This document shows, one piece after another, positions 22,378-33,975 of a DNA stretch of 64,000 nucleotides. The first letter of the stretch is position 1, and each line of letters begins with the position of its first letter. The notes beneath the pieces are model-generated. The model was not told the DNA's origin and ran no database searches. It was given only the letters and a program-made list of their open reading frames with translations. The stretch is from Rhizopus sp. PT2906. Lineage: Eukaryota > Mucoromycota > Mucoromycetes > Mucorales > Rhizopodaceae. Location of the stretch: positions 23,861 to 87,860 of the forward strand of contig JAMYHX010000136.1 in NCBI GenBank assembly GCA_025529335.1, given 5' to 3'. A program made the position numbers and the translations under genes.

Positions 22378-25056
22378 TTAATCCATATCAAGATCTTGAT
22401 CTTCATCCATTGGCTCTTCAACAACGTAACCTGCTTCACTTTCATGATTACGAACAATTTCTATTGTACTACCATCTGCAGAAATATCAACCTTGGCCAC
22501 CTCGTTATTACGAATACCACCATCAATAATCAATTTGGCCAGTTGATTAAGAACCTTTTGCTGGATCAAACGGTTCAGTGGACGAGCACCAAAGATGGGT
22601 TCATAACCATGAGCACCAAGCCATTCCTTTGCAGCTTGAGATACTTGAAGGGTAATACGACGGTCAGCAAGACGCTCTTCGATTTCCTTGAGACGAACAT
22701 CCACAATGTTGGTGATGTTGGTTTGAGTAAGACGATTGAAGATGACAACTTCATCAATACGGTTGGTGAATTCAGGGCTAAAGTGCTTGCGGACAACTTC
22801 CATGATTTTTTCTTTCAAAATATTCATTTCTTCACCCTTGACATTATCAGCCAAGAGATTGGCGCCCAAGTTGGAGGTCATGACAATAATTGTATTACGG
22901 AAATCAATTCTACGGCCCTTGGAGTCATGAATAAAACCTTCGTCAAGAACTTGCAGAAGAACATTGGCAACGTCTCGGTGAGCCTTTTCCAACTCATCAA
23001 GAAGGACAACAGAGTAAGGTTTGCGACGAACAGATTCAAAGAGACCACCTTCTTCGTGACCTACATAGCCAGGTGGAGCACCAATCAGCTTGGCAACACT
23101 GTGCTGTTCCATTAATTCACTCATATCGATACGGATCAAGGCACGTTCATCATTAAACAGGAATTCGGCCAATGTCTTGCAGAGAAGAGTCTTACCGACA
23201 CCAGTGGGACCAAGGAACATGAAAGAAGCCAATGGTCTGCGAGGATCTTGTAAACCAGCCTTGGAAAGACGAATGGCATCACAGACAGCCTTGATGGCAG
23301 CATCCTGACCGACGACATGACGAGCAATTTCAGTTTCCATCGTCAGTAGCTTCTCGCGTTCGCTCTTGGCCAAATTTTGAACGGGGATTCCAGTCCATCG
23401 GGAGACGACCTCCATGATTTGTTCAGGGCGTACCACTTCAGAAATGATAGCATCACTTGGTTGATCATTAGCCAAATCTTCGCTCATCTTACGTTGCTTT
23501 TCTGCTTGAAGCTCAGCAATACGCTGTTCGACGTCAGGAATGGCATAGTACTCAATGTCAGCAGCAGTATCCAGATCATAGTTATTTCTAGCTTGTATAG
23601 CCTTTGACTTGAGTTCATCGAGCTTCTGCTTCAAATCACGAATTTCATCCAATCGTCCCTTTGTCAGTTCGTACTTGAGCTTCAGAGGTTTCAATTCTTC
23701 ATCAATTCTGGCCATCTCTTCTCTAACTGCCTGTAAACGTTCATTCGATTCCTTGTTATTCTTTTCCTTGCTAAGAGCCTTCACTTCAATTTCAAGTTGG
23801 AAACGTTTACGTTCGAGCACATCAATTTCTTCTGGTCTAGAATCAAGTTGGACACGCGTATTGGCTGCAGCTTCATCAATCAAATCAATAGCTTTATCCG
23901 GCAAGAATCGAGTTGTGATATAACGATCTGAAAGTTGAGCAGCAGAAACGAGAGCAGAATCTGTGATCTTGACACCATGATAGTTTTCGTAACGTTCCTT
24001 GAGACCACGGAGAATAGAGATAGTTGCAGCTACTGAGGGTTCTCCAACATCGACCTTTTGGAAACGACGCTCGAATGCAGGATCTTTTTCGATTTCACGA
24101 TATTCAGTAAGTGTTGTAGCGCCGATGCATCGCAGCTCACCACGAGCCAGCATAGGTTTCAGCAGATTGGCAGCATCCATAGAACCCTCACCTTTACCGG
24201 CACCAAGAACAGTGTGGATTTCATCAATAAACAAAATGATACCTTCTTCAGATTCCTTAACTTCTTTCAAGACAGCCTTGAGACGTTCTTCAAATTCACC
24301 ACGATACTTGGCACCAGCAATTAAGGCGCCCATGTCCAATGAGAACAGTTTGCACTGGAGAGACTGAGGCACGTCACGTTCGATGATACGACGAGCCAAG
24401 CCCTCGACAATGGCTGTCTTACCCACACCAGGCTCACCAATCAGTACAGGGTTGTTCTTTGTTCTTCTCGCCAGTACACGGATCACACGACGAATTTCAT
24501 CGTCACGACCAATGACAGGATCTAGCTTGCCATTTTGTGCCATCTGGGTCAAATCAATAGCGTATTTCGATAGGGCCTCGTACACTTCTTCGGCGTTCTT
24601 TGAATCCACACGACGATTACCGCGTACTTGACTAACAGCTGCTTCTAATGCCTTTTTTGTAATACCAGCATCTTTCATTGGTTTGAATGTGGTATCATCA
24701 TCGGAGAGGGCAAGTATGATATGATCAACCGAGATATAGGTATCCTTTTGGTCTTTCATGCGCTTCTCTGCGTTACGTAACAATTTGCTTGTTTGTGAGC
24801 CAATCGTGACATCAGTTGGTGCTGGATCCTGAGAGGGCAGTTGGACCATCATCTTTTTATATCCACGTTCAACCGTTGTGGGTTCTGCACCTGTCTTCTC
24901 GATAATAGATCTGAACAAGGCAGCACCATCCGTTTCGTCAAACATGGCACACGCGATATGTGCGGGCATGATTTGTGAGTTGCCAAATTCTCGAGTTAAA
25001 GCTTGTGCTCTTGCGATTATCTTTTCGACTTTTTCTGTAAAATTCATTCCACTCAT
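22378..25056 (-). CDS. HSP104: Hsp104/ClpB protein disaggregase
   Basis: Hexameric AAA+ chaperone that, with Hsp70/Hsp40, pulls polypeptides out of aggregates. Uninterrupted 892-residue frame with the full order: N-terminal Clp repeats (MNFTEKVEKIIARAQALTRE), AAA1 with GEPGVGKTA and Walker B IILFIDEIHTVLGAG, a long middle coiled coil (residues about 400-530), AAA2 with GPTGVGKT and VVLLDELEKAH, and an acidic tail ending MDEDQDLDMD like cytosolic yeast Hsp104, so a cytosolic/nuclear rather than mitochondrial form. The lack of introns is usual for heat-shock genes, which must be expressed when splicing is blocked. Heat-shock elements lie upstream. Confidence 0.97.
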   Translation of the reverse strand: MSGMNFTEKVEKIIARAQALTREFGNSQIMPAHIACAMFDETDGAALFRSIIEKTGAEPTTVERGYKKMMVQLPSQDPAPTDVTIGSQTSKLLRNAEKRMKDQKDTYISVDHIILALSDDDTTFKPMKDAGITKKALEAAVSQVRGNRRVDSKNAEEVYEALSKYAIDLTQMAQNGKLDPVIGRDDEIRRVIRVLARRTKNNPVLIGEPGVGKTAIVEGLARRIIERDVPQSLQCKLFSLDMGALIAGAKYRGEFEERLKAVLKEVKESEEGIILFIDEIHTVLGAGKGEGSMDAANLLKPMLARGELRCIGATTLTEYREIEKDPAFERRFQKVDVGEPSVAATISILRGLKERYENYHGVKITDSALVSAAQLSDRYITTRFLPDKAIDLIDEAAANTRVQLDSRPEEIDVLERKRFQLEIEVKALSKEKNNKESNERLQAVREEMARIDEELKPLKLKYELTKGRLDEIRDLKQKLDELKSKAIQARNNYDLDTAADIEYYAIPDVEQRIAELQAEKQRKMSEDLANDQPSDAIISEVVRPEQIMEVVSRWTGIPVQNLAKSEREKLLTMETEIARHVVGQDAAIKAVCDAIRLSKAGLQDPRRPLASFMFLGPTGVGKTLLCKTLAEFLFNDERALIRIDMSELMEQHSVAKLIGAPPGYVGHEEGGLFESVRRKPYSVVLLDELEKAHRDVANVLLQVLDEGFIHDSKGRRIDFRNTIIVMTSNLGANLLADNVKGEEMNILKEKIMEVVRKHFSPEFTNRIDEVVIFNRLTQTNITNIVDVRLKEIEERLADRRITLQVSQAAKEWLGAHGYEPIFGARPLNRLIQQKVLNQLAKLIIDGGIRNNEVAKVDISADGSTIEIVRNHESEAGYVVEEPMDEDQDLDMD

Positions 25057-25065
25057 ATTGATTAA

Positions 25066-25224
25066 TTCAAGAATATAAAAAAGGAAAAAGGAAAAGACAA
25101 AGAAAGGTTGTCTGATTTATATCTTGTCATGAAGTATATTGTCGGAGATTAAATATGAGTAGAATATTGTAGAAGACACTCGAAAATATCATGTTTCTAA
25201 ACAAAGCTAGAAAGTGAAAGTTCA
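25066..25224 (-). promoter_or_regulatory. Heat-shock elements upstream of HSP104
   Basis: Three GAA units lie exactly 10 bp apart at 25162, 25172 and 25182 on the plus strand, so the gene strand reads nTTCn repeated with 5-bp gaps (step-type HSE). A contiguous GAAnnTTC inverted pair lies at 25216-25223 and TTCnnGAA at 25066-25073, next to the start codon at 25056. This fits binding of heat-shock factor trimers about 105-165 bp upstream. Confidence 0.55.
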
Positions 25225-25341
25225 AAGAAAGTGCGAGTAATTTCTAAAGAGTAAAGACAGAACCTTGTTTATTTATAAAACCACATCACACCCACAAAGG
25301 TTTATGCCAAAGATCAAAGTGTAACCCATGTAAAATAAAGT

Positions 25342-26746
25342 TTACTGGGCGGATAAAGGAATCTTTGCTTTCTTTGGGGGTTGTTTGTCCATTTTTGGTT
25401 CTTTGATGTATTCCCTAGAAATTGAATTAATACGAGATAAGGTGACTTTTAACAGCTTACTCTCTAATGGGTATTGGCTTAGGTTCACTCTTGAGTGATT
25501 GTTTATCAAATTCATGCTGAATTACACGCTGTCTTTCTTTCTTGTCTTTAAGCAAAATTGAAACTCTGTCTCTGACTTGACCTTCTAGTAACAGTCTTGC
25601 TCCCAATGTACTTTTACTTGATCCTTGTGCTTTTGAGGATATCATCACTATGGCTCCACCAATGGCCAACGCAGCGCCACCAGTAGCGATTGCGGTACTA
25701 CCTACGACAATGCCTCCCAATGCAGATAAACCACCCAACGCTCCACACCCCCTGCATGAAGTGGACAGATGGTTAATAATGAATACTTATTGTATATGTC
25801 ATCTTTGCTATTACCATCCTGCAGTTTCCATTTTTTTATGTGAGCGAGGATCCAGTCTGAAATAGTAAGTTAGAATAACATAGGATTGCATAAACCGAAA
25901 TAAACCTTTCTATAAAATCAACGAGTTCTTTTAGATAGGCGACATCAGATCTAACTTGATTGGGTACTTTATCACCCAACTTTTCATGTTCTCTTATCCA
26001 TATATCAGTACTTTGAAGGATGGCTTGTACTTGAGAAAGTAAGATCTCCAATTGGTTATGAAATGATATTTCACTGAATGCAGCACTTGCTTTATATGTC
26101 GAATAAAGTGAAAATGACAGAAAACCTGCGGCTGCTACTGATTTTACTAATGTATTGTTTTTATCATCTTTTTGAGTCACTAGCTGATCATCCTTTTTCT
26201 TGTCTTCTTTATCTTTGTTACTCTTTGCCTTATTTTTCTCTTCTTCTTCTTCTTCTGATGAAGAAGATGTATCATCCTGACGCCAAAAGGTTGACCGTCT
26301 CTTCTTTTCTTTATGTCTGTTTCTATACTTATTATCTTGATTCCTTTCTGATGTTTGTCTCAAATACTCATTTCCACATCGGATAACAAACTCTGTTATT
26401 GTTTTACTTGTATCGGATGTCAATAAGGAACGAAAATAGCTCTTAGGATGTGCCTTTACAGACTCCTTTGTCCATGTATCTTCCCTTGAAGACTTGATAG
26501 GCTTCTGATCCTATATTGATGTATTATTAAATATAATCTACACAGTATATATATCACACCTTTTCCTTCTTTGGTAGTTCCTGTAGTATATGAGGAGCAA
26601 AGTCTATCAAGGTTTGAACTGGCGTAGTAAAACTACCGCTGTCTTTCTCGTAAAGCTCACTTGGGAAAAAATAATCCTTAAAGAATAACTAGAAAGAAGT
26701 CAATAGCTAGAATTCTTTTTTAATAAACAAGACATACTGAAGCCAT
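25342..26746 (-). CDS. Membrane protein with charged linker and glycine-rich segment, unknown function
   Basis: Six exons (26738-26746, 26560-26688, 25906-26510, 25815-25856, 25461-25751, 25342-25414) give 382 residues. The first exon codes only Met-Ala-Ser. A globular N-terminus is followed by a low-complexity Ser/Glu/Lys linker, a hydrophobic stretch (VAAAGFLSFSLYSTYKASAA), a helical segment with SQVQAILQSTDIWIREHEK, and a Gly/Ala-rich membrane-like segment (GALGGLSALGGIVVG onward) before a basic tail rich in Lys and Pro. I do not recognise the family. The Gly-rich stretch looks like a hairpin membrane anchor. It shares a 233-bp divergent promoter with SPB1. Confidence 0.6.
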
Positions 26747-26979
26747 TAATAAATAATAAGGAAAAAAAAAAAACAATGGGTGTTATTTCATCATACAACT
26801 CTTAAAAGAGAATACAGCCAATCATATTCAAACAAAACTCACCAATATTTATGCACCTACCAGTAAGTCCTGTGGCTTATATGCGTAACTGCGACCTTCT
26901 TTTCATATCTTCAATTTTGGGCAATTTCAATTTTTAAAACTTTTTTTTTTTAGATCTAATAATAATCAACATATAGATC

Positions 26980-29775
26980 ATGGGTAAAGGAAGAGAGAAG
27001 AAGCATTCAAAAGGTAATAAACAATACAAATATGTGTATGTCTTGACTGACTGAATTCAACATAGGACGTTTGGATAAATACTATCACTTGGCAAAAGAA
27101 CAGGGCTACCGTGCCCGTTCAGCTTTCAAGTTGATTCAGTTGAATAAAAAATACAACTTTTTAGAAAAGTCAAGAGCATTAATCGATTTATGTGCTGCCC
27201 CTGGTGGTTGGTAAGTTGATTTCTTTTTTTTTTTTATTAGACAGTTGTAGTAAAACATGTCCTTAGGTTACAAGTAGCAACGAAATATATGCCACAGAGC
27301 AGTTTGATCATAGGTACACAAATTAACTAGCTTTTATTTTTTTTTTACTTTGTACACTAACATAATATACAGGTGTGGATCTTTGTCCTATCAAACCTAT
27401 TCCTGGTGTCATCACTTTCCAAGATGATATCACTACCGAAAGATGTAGACAAAACCTACGACAGGAAATGAAGACATGGAAAGCGGATGTGTATGTTTCT
27501 TTATTACTTTTCAAACAACAGACTAACCAATCCTGGTAGTGTACTTCACGATGGTGCACCTAATGTTGGTAGAGCATGGGCTCATGATGCATTCTCACAG
27601 TCTGAACTTGTCCTTGTTTCACTAAAACTTGCTACTGAATTCTTAGCAAAGGGCGGTGTCTTTGTAACCAAAGTATTTAGATCCAAAGACTACAACAAGC
27701 TCATGTGGGTGTTCCAGCAACTGTTTCGTAAAGTAGAGGCCACAAAGCCACCTTCTTCTCGTAATGTATCAGCAGAAATCTTTGTTGTCTGTCGTGATTA
27801 TGTTGCGCCCAAAAAGATTGACCCTCGTATGCTCGATCCTAAATCTGTCTTTTCTGACGTTGGTGCAGAAGAGCCCAAGAAAATTGCCGATGTGTTCAAA
27901 CCAGAAAAGAAGAACAGACACAGAGATGGTTACGAAGACGGCGACTATACCCTCCACAAGACATTAGACGTCATGGAATTCATCCGCGCCAATGATCCAA
28001 TCGTCACTCTTGGCTCTTATAATCAATTTACATTCACATCCGACGAATCAAAGGAGTTGTTGAAAAAAGATATCACAACAGAAGATATAAAAATCAACTG
28101 TCAAGATCTCAAAGTGTTGGGCAGAGCTGACTTTAAGGCACTGTTGAAATGGAGAACGATCATACGTGATGAATATAAGCTGGAACAAAAGAAGGAGCAA
28201 AAGATTGAAGTGATTGAGGAAGAGCCTCTGGATGAAGATGAAATGTTGGAAGCTGAGTTGACTAATTTGACAAAGGAAGAAGCAGCTAAAAGAAAGAGAG
28301 AAAAGAGAAAAGCAAATGAAAAGAAGATGAAGTTGATCCAACGAATGCAGTTGAACATGATCATTCCTACAGATATCGCTCTTGATGAGAATAAAATGGA
28401 TGAAGAAATGTTTAGTATCAGAAAGATCAAGAAGGACGCTTCACTTGAAAAGCTTCAGGAAGGAGACATGTCCATTGCCGACGATCTTGAAGAAGAAGAT
28501 GGAGATATTAATGTCGATAAGAGCTTAAAGGGCCGTATCGCCGAAATGGATATGGATGAAACTCTTGATTCCGATGAAGAGTATGAGCGAGACCTTGAGA
28601 TGCAAATGGATGAAGACTATGCCAGATATAAGCAACGTAGAGCAGAAAAAGATGCCAAGTTTAGAGCCAAGATGGCTAGAGAAGAACAGGATGAATGGTC
28701 TGGTTTTGATGAAAAGGCCAAGACAACGAGAGACAAGAAGTTTGATTCTGATTCATCCGATTCTGATGATGACTCAGAAAGTGATAATGACGATACCATG
28801 GATGAAGCAAGCGACTCTGACGAAGATGATGCTCCCAAAACAACCATGAAAGGCATTAAACCTAGAACTCAAAACTCACTCATGAACGATCTTGGCCAGA
28901 AAGCTGCCTTGTCAAAGAAGACAGAGAGTGGTCTTTCCACAGCTGCTGCTATGTTCTTTGACCAGGATATCTTCCGCGATGTTGCTGTTGATGAAATCAT
29001 GGATCAAGATGAATCAAGCGATGATGAAGAATTCATCCGTGAACAATCTAGAAAAAGAAAGAGAGAACAACAAGATGACGGCACTACTGAGCGTGATGAA
29101 GAAGACAGTGATTTTGAAATACAACCCACTGAAGATGCATTGCCTTCTGATGATGAAATGTGGGATGGTCGTGAAGATGATAACTCTAAAGCAATGAAGG
29201 AGGCACTCGAAAAGGGTTTAACTACACCAGAATCCATTACGTTAGCTAAACAATTAGCAAACAAGGAAAAGACTGTTGAAGACCTTGTCGACATGGGTTT
29301 CTCCAAAGAAGCCTTTAGAGATAAAGACGGTCTTCCTGAATGGTTCTTGGATGATGAAAATAGACATAACAAACCAAATATTCCTGTGACAAAGGAGGCA
29401 ATGGACCAATTAAGAGAAAAGCTTCGAGCATTGAACGCACGACCTATCAAGAAGGTGCTTGAAGCCAAGGCTAGAAAGAAGCTCAAGGCTGCCAAAAGAC
29501 TTGCTAAAGCACAAAAGAAGGCAACAGATATTGTTGATAACCCAGACATGACTGAAAAGGAAAAGGCAAAGACAATTGGTAAACTGATAGCAAGAGCATC
29601 AAAAACAAAACCAAAGAAAGAAGTCAAGGTTATTGTGGCAAAGGGTGCCAATAAGGGTATCAAGGGCCGTCCAAAAGGTGTCAAGGGACGATATAAGATG
29701 GTGGATGGCGTCATGAAGAAGGAAAGACGTGCAGAGAAACGAAGAGAAAAGAAGTTAAAGAAGAGTCGTCGTTAA
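26980..29775 (+). CDS. SPB1: 27S pre-rRNA methyltransferase SPB1 (FtsJ family)
   Basis: Nucleolar S-adenosylmethionine-dependent 2'-O-methyltransferase of the A-loop of 25S rRNA and a 60S assembly factor. Exons 26980-27013, 27066-27210, 27267-27313, 27373-27490 and 27540-29775 give 859 residues. The FtsJ domain (first 240 residues) shows the SAM motif DLCAAPGGW and the K-D-K-E catalytic set in SAFKLIQLN, VVLHDGAPN, VTKVFRSKDY and AEIFVVCRDY. Acidic coiled regions follow, then the Spb1 C-terminal domain (LPEWFLDDE onward) ending in a very basic tail. Four small introns all lie in the catalytic part, while the last 2.2 kb are uninterrupted. Confidence 0.96.
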
Positions 29776-29835
29776 TGATTGTAAAAATAAATTTATTTTA
29801 AAGATATACAAAAAAAGTTGTAGATACAAAGAAGA

Positions 29836-32247
29836 TTAATCTACGTTATTATTTAACCGTCTTTCTGACTCTTGTCGTTCAATTTCCATTGCCTTTCTAT
29901 CAATCTTATCAAACTGCCATTTCCAGGTGGCATTGTATAAGAAGGGACGCATGTCAAATCGATTATCGTCAGGACTATAAGCTTCTGCATGATAAGAAGG
30001 TGTCAAGGTAGTGAGCTTGTGTCTGTTGATAGAGTAGTAAAAGAAGAAGCGCTTCACTTTGACAGCAACCTCAGAAGGTGTGTACACTTCAGCCCAGTCA
30101 TGCACGAGTTTTGTAAACATGCTATAAGGACCACATCTATCCACTTTACGGAGACGACCGTACTTAGAGAGTTCATCGTATGTCATACCCATATCAGCCT
30201 CATCAGATTGCACATAGGTTGAAGTGATCGGTTCTAATTCTGCAGTAGGTACAGCTGACAAGAAGTCTTGCAAGATAGGCATATCAAAACTATCCTTGGC
30301 CCAAGCAATAAATCGCTTGAGATCAGATTTTGATATGGCACCAATTGGGTTGATGTCTGCACTACTGCAGTCATATTTTGTCAAATAGCCTCTTAAACTC
30401 TCATCGACGTTGGCGCTTCCCAAGACCAATAGCCCACCCTTGAGAGAACGACACCAGGGCAAGAGTTGTGCAAAGAGGTATGCGAGTAGCATACGAAGAC
30501 GTGCTTGAATATTTTGGAGAGCAAGATTCTCGGTATCTGATCCGCCATGTACCTTGTATTTAGGAGACTTTCCTGTGACAAAGGTAAAGAGTTTATGGAT
30601 GGATTTGACAATGTCGTCCATATTCAGATCGGTATGATAGCTTCCGATTACCTCAGCCAAATCCTTGGCACGCTTACGTGTTTCCTTACTGGAATTTTCC
30701 GTTCCCATATAGCAAGTGTAAAAGATATGACTTGCGAATTCACGAGGATCAGTGGGGATGTAATTGTCACCTTGACAGGCTAAACGACGAGCATCCTCAA
30801 TGACTTCCTTGTTACCCTTTGCAGCTTCTTTGACCACCAATCTACACATGGAGGCGACAATGACAGCAGTAGCACAGCTATCGATACCACCGCTGAGAGG
30901 TAAGAAGTACCCGGCTGTTTTAGAGCGACGAAGATAGTCCCATAACCAGCAAGCAGGACCAAGGGCAATTTCCTCCTCGGGCAAGTGGTAAAAGGGCTCC
31001 TGAGGCTTTGTTGGGCGAATGTGGATGTTTGACTTGATATAATCGTGAGTAAGAGACATCTTGACTTCTTGACGAACATAAGCTGATGCTAGTGATGCTT
31101 GCATTCCACGGCTAGCCATGCGAGCACGATAAGAGCGAACGTCTTCAAGATCGACTGTGGCAGTGACAACTTCTACATCATGCAACGAGAATTGAGAACC
31201 TTGAGCAATAACTTTACCATTCATGGCAATCAATGCTCCACCATCGTAATAGAGACGATCACCATCACAACCCTGTTGATTGGAATAAAGATAGATGCCG
31301 CCTACTCTTTGAGTCGCAGCACGAATGAGGTCGATACGCGTGTCGAGTTTACGCAATTCATGATGACTTCCACTACTATTTGTAAATATCTCAACACCAT
31401 CCAAACCCATGCCAATGTGTGGACTTGCTGGCGTAAACAGTTCCTCACATGTCTCACATCCAATGCAAGTATCAAAGGTACTAATGACCGAATCTCCGAA
31501 AGGTACCAACAACTATATAAAAAGGTAGTGAGTCATAATTGCCCCTAACCATAAAATGTATTACCTGTCCGGTGATCTTTGAGATCATGCGTGGCAGATA
31601 GTATTGTTCAATCTTCTTTGGAGGCCATGGAGCAAAATAACGCATCTCACGATAATTTCCATCGTTTGCCAAGTACATCTTGGGTCGAATCAAGACAATT
31701 TTGCCATCAGCAATGATCAATCGGCAGTTATATTTTACAGATTTATGCATGACAGGCCTACAAAAAGCATTAAGTGACACATCTTTAAGAAACAGCTGTA
31801 ACACTTTACATGCCAATGTCTAATATCATATCATTTGAGACATCACTTTTTAGAATTTCAGCAATTACTTCCCAAGAATGCAGATAAGTGTCCCCTAAGT
31901 ACATATAAATGTGTATGAATTAGCCCCCCTGCTATTGTTGTTGTTGTTGTTATTACCTTCAAAGAAATGATCATAGCAACCGTAACCACTAATAATAATA
32001 ACAACAATATGTCAAACCCATGTTTCATATTTAAACTATTCATTACTTACGTGACCTCGAGTTCTGGTCCAACACGTAATTTCGCGCCTCTCTCCTTTGC
32101 AATTCTAATACTTTCCAAGATTCGCTTCAGATTACCTTCAAAGTCAAGTGCCCACTGATTGAGAGAGCAAGTTGCCAAAGTTACACTTTCGAAATGAGCA
32201 TGAGTAAGAAGAAATAAAGGGAATATAGTAGCTTACAGGTGCCCCAT
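29836..32247 (-). CDS. QNS1: Glutamine-dependent NAD+ synthetase
   Basis: Last step of NAD+ synthesis: amidation of nicotinic acid adenine dinucleotide using ammonia released from glutamine. Exons 32237-32247, 32051-32185, 31957-31988, 31810-31894, 31565-31757 and 29836-31512 give 710 residues, as in yeast (714). The N-terminal nitrilase domain supplies glutaminase residues (Glu in GPELEV, Lys in RPKMYLANDG, Cys in CETCEELFTP); the C-terminal synthetase domain has the PP-loop LSGGIDSCATA, GSANVDESLRGY and KYDCSSADINP. The first exon is 11 nt (Met-Gly-His plus 2 nt). SPB1 converges on it, 60 bp apart. Confidence 0.95.
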
Positions 32248-32367
32248 ATTTACTAAATATCTTTTTTTAAAAAAGAAGAAAAGAGCAAAAGCGTCCTTTT
32301 CAATAAAGCAAAGTCAGTTTGACTTCATCTCTTCATCATATTTTCGATTTCCGCTCGTCATATTAGC

Positions 32368-32391
32368 AAAAAAAAAAAAAAAAAAAAAAAA
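32368..32391 (+). repeat. Poly-A run of about 24 nt in the QNS1 / F-box gene spacer
   Basis: Uninterrupted A run between the QNS1 start and the end of the F-box gene. No gene overlaps it. Confidence 0.8.
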
Positions 32392-32406
32392 GGTATCAAT
32401 TTTATT

Positions 32407-33802
32407 TCATCGTCCTGGCAACAAAACATAGTCAACGGCCACATTATTTTTCTTGAGACACTCACGCATACTTTCAAAAAATGACTCGTTTTTAAAAAAT
32501 TCATTCTTTTCAATCTCTTGAACCAATTGACGATGCAAGCAGATACACACACGTCTCTTTTTTGCCTTCTTTTCTTTAAACACATTGAGAACAAACTCTT
32601 TGAGTGGACCGATCAGCAACCATACGTCAGCGGGTTCAGTAAAGAACCTGACAAACAATTTGGTAAAGACAATCTCGAGATAATTCACAGAGGTCAATGC
32701 TGTTGATGACGCCCTGAGAAGGCCAAGGCCTATACTGAAATCAACAAGCTGAAGATAACGAAGATTGGGTATAGCCTCAAAGCAAGTTGTGATCGCATTC
32801 TCTGCTTCTAATCGGATCGGCTGCATCGTCATACTTTGACATCCGATCTTGCCCAGTTTTCCCAATTGATCCCAGCCATGCAGACTGAGGCTCTGTAACC
32901 TTGATGAAGTCAAGGGATAAAAACACTCGAGCCATACTTTGGACGTCCATGAGTTGCAGAATCCAAACTCGAGCCGTGTCAAGTACTTGAGTTTTGTCAG
33001 CGGACTATATTTTTTGACAATGATATCTTCCAAGTCTTGCCAGGCCTGCAGAAGTGCATGTCGTTTACGCTCGATGACCTCAGGATCATCCGGGTAGTAC
33101 TCCTCGTCACTATCATTTTCTATTTCCTCTATTCGGCTAATAATGCTCTTTTGCTCAATGCTCCTACCATCCCGTATACTCGTCAGTGTAAACTGGTGCA
33201 TATGTGGTGCCTGGTCTATGTTATCCGCAAATTCGAGGATAGACGCAAACCCCGAGTTACCGTCCTCGGCAAAGTCTAGATGTGCCTGTTTGAGTTGTGG
33301 ATGCCCATAGATCAACTGAAAGCAGAATCGCTTTGTGTCGCACCATGTCTCGATACGATGACATATGATCGAAACAAGTTGCTGTTTGTTCAGTTGGTGT
33401 GACAAATATGCGATCTCTGCCAAACACAGATTACGTGTCTCCAGATGTGTGACCGAAGGCAAGTACTCAAAAGGCAATGGCGCAAAGTGGGCATGTCTTG
33501 TCTCGTTCGGTTTAGCTACTGTAAGATGAGTGACAGCAGTCAAGAGTGGTTGTTTGGATGTCAATAGTCGAACATAGGCTGCATGATACATTGGTCTGTC
33601 AATTAATAATTTTCGCCACTGTAAAAGATGTATCTAAGTGTGTGTTTACAAAACAAGAAAATAAACTTACGACAGAAGGTAAACGTGAAATAGAATACCA
33701 CTGGCGACATACTTGTGATATCGTACGCAGAGTCCAAGGACAACCATCGCATGCTTCAAAGACTAGTTGTAAGCAATCGTTGTTCAATCTTGAAATCGTC
33801 AT
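32407..33802 (-). CDS. F-box / leucine-rich repeat protein
   Basis: Exons 33671-33802 and 32407-33618 give 447 residues. The N-terminus (ISRLNNDCLQLVFEACDG then TISQVCRQWYSIS) is an F-box, the Skp1-binding motif of SCF ubiquitin ligases; the intron falls just after it, before WRKLLIDRP. The rest has irregular leucine-rich repeats (HLTV, YLPSVTHLETRNLCL, TKLKYLTRLEFGF, SRLQSLSLHGWDQL, NLRYLQLVDFS). An acidic loop (EEIENDSDEEYYPDD) interrupts the repeats. Unlike the pseudogene at 19.8-21.4 kb it is intact. The target protein is unknown. Its start lies 173 bp from the divergent NSE3. Confidence 0.75.
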
Positions 33803-33975
33803 TTAAGAAAGAGAAAGCATTTACAAAAGAAGAAAAATAAAAAAAGAGAAAAGAAACTGGTTATCTTGATATGCAGAAATTGACGTCGTTACACAGTCCT
33901 GCAAAACTCCGGTTCTACTTTAGTAATATCCAAATGACTGCATTTTAAGAGTGTCACATTTCTTTTCTTTCTTTA

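Noticed and set aside
23609..24631. Serine-rich open frames opposite HSP104
   Set aside because: They are antisense shadows of the acidic and basic codons of a clear chaperone gene.
29004..29714. 236-codon open frame opposite SPB1
   Set aside because: Antisense shadow of the Lys/Glu-rich SPB1 tail; low-complexity Ser/Leu content.
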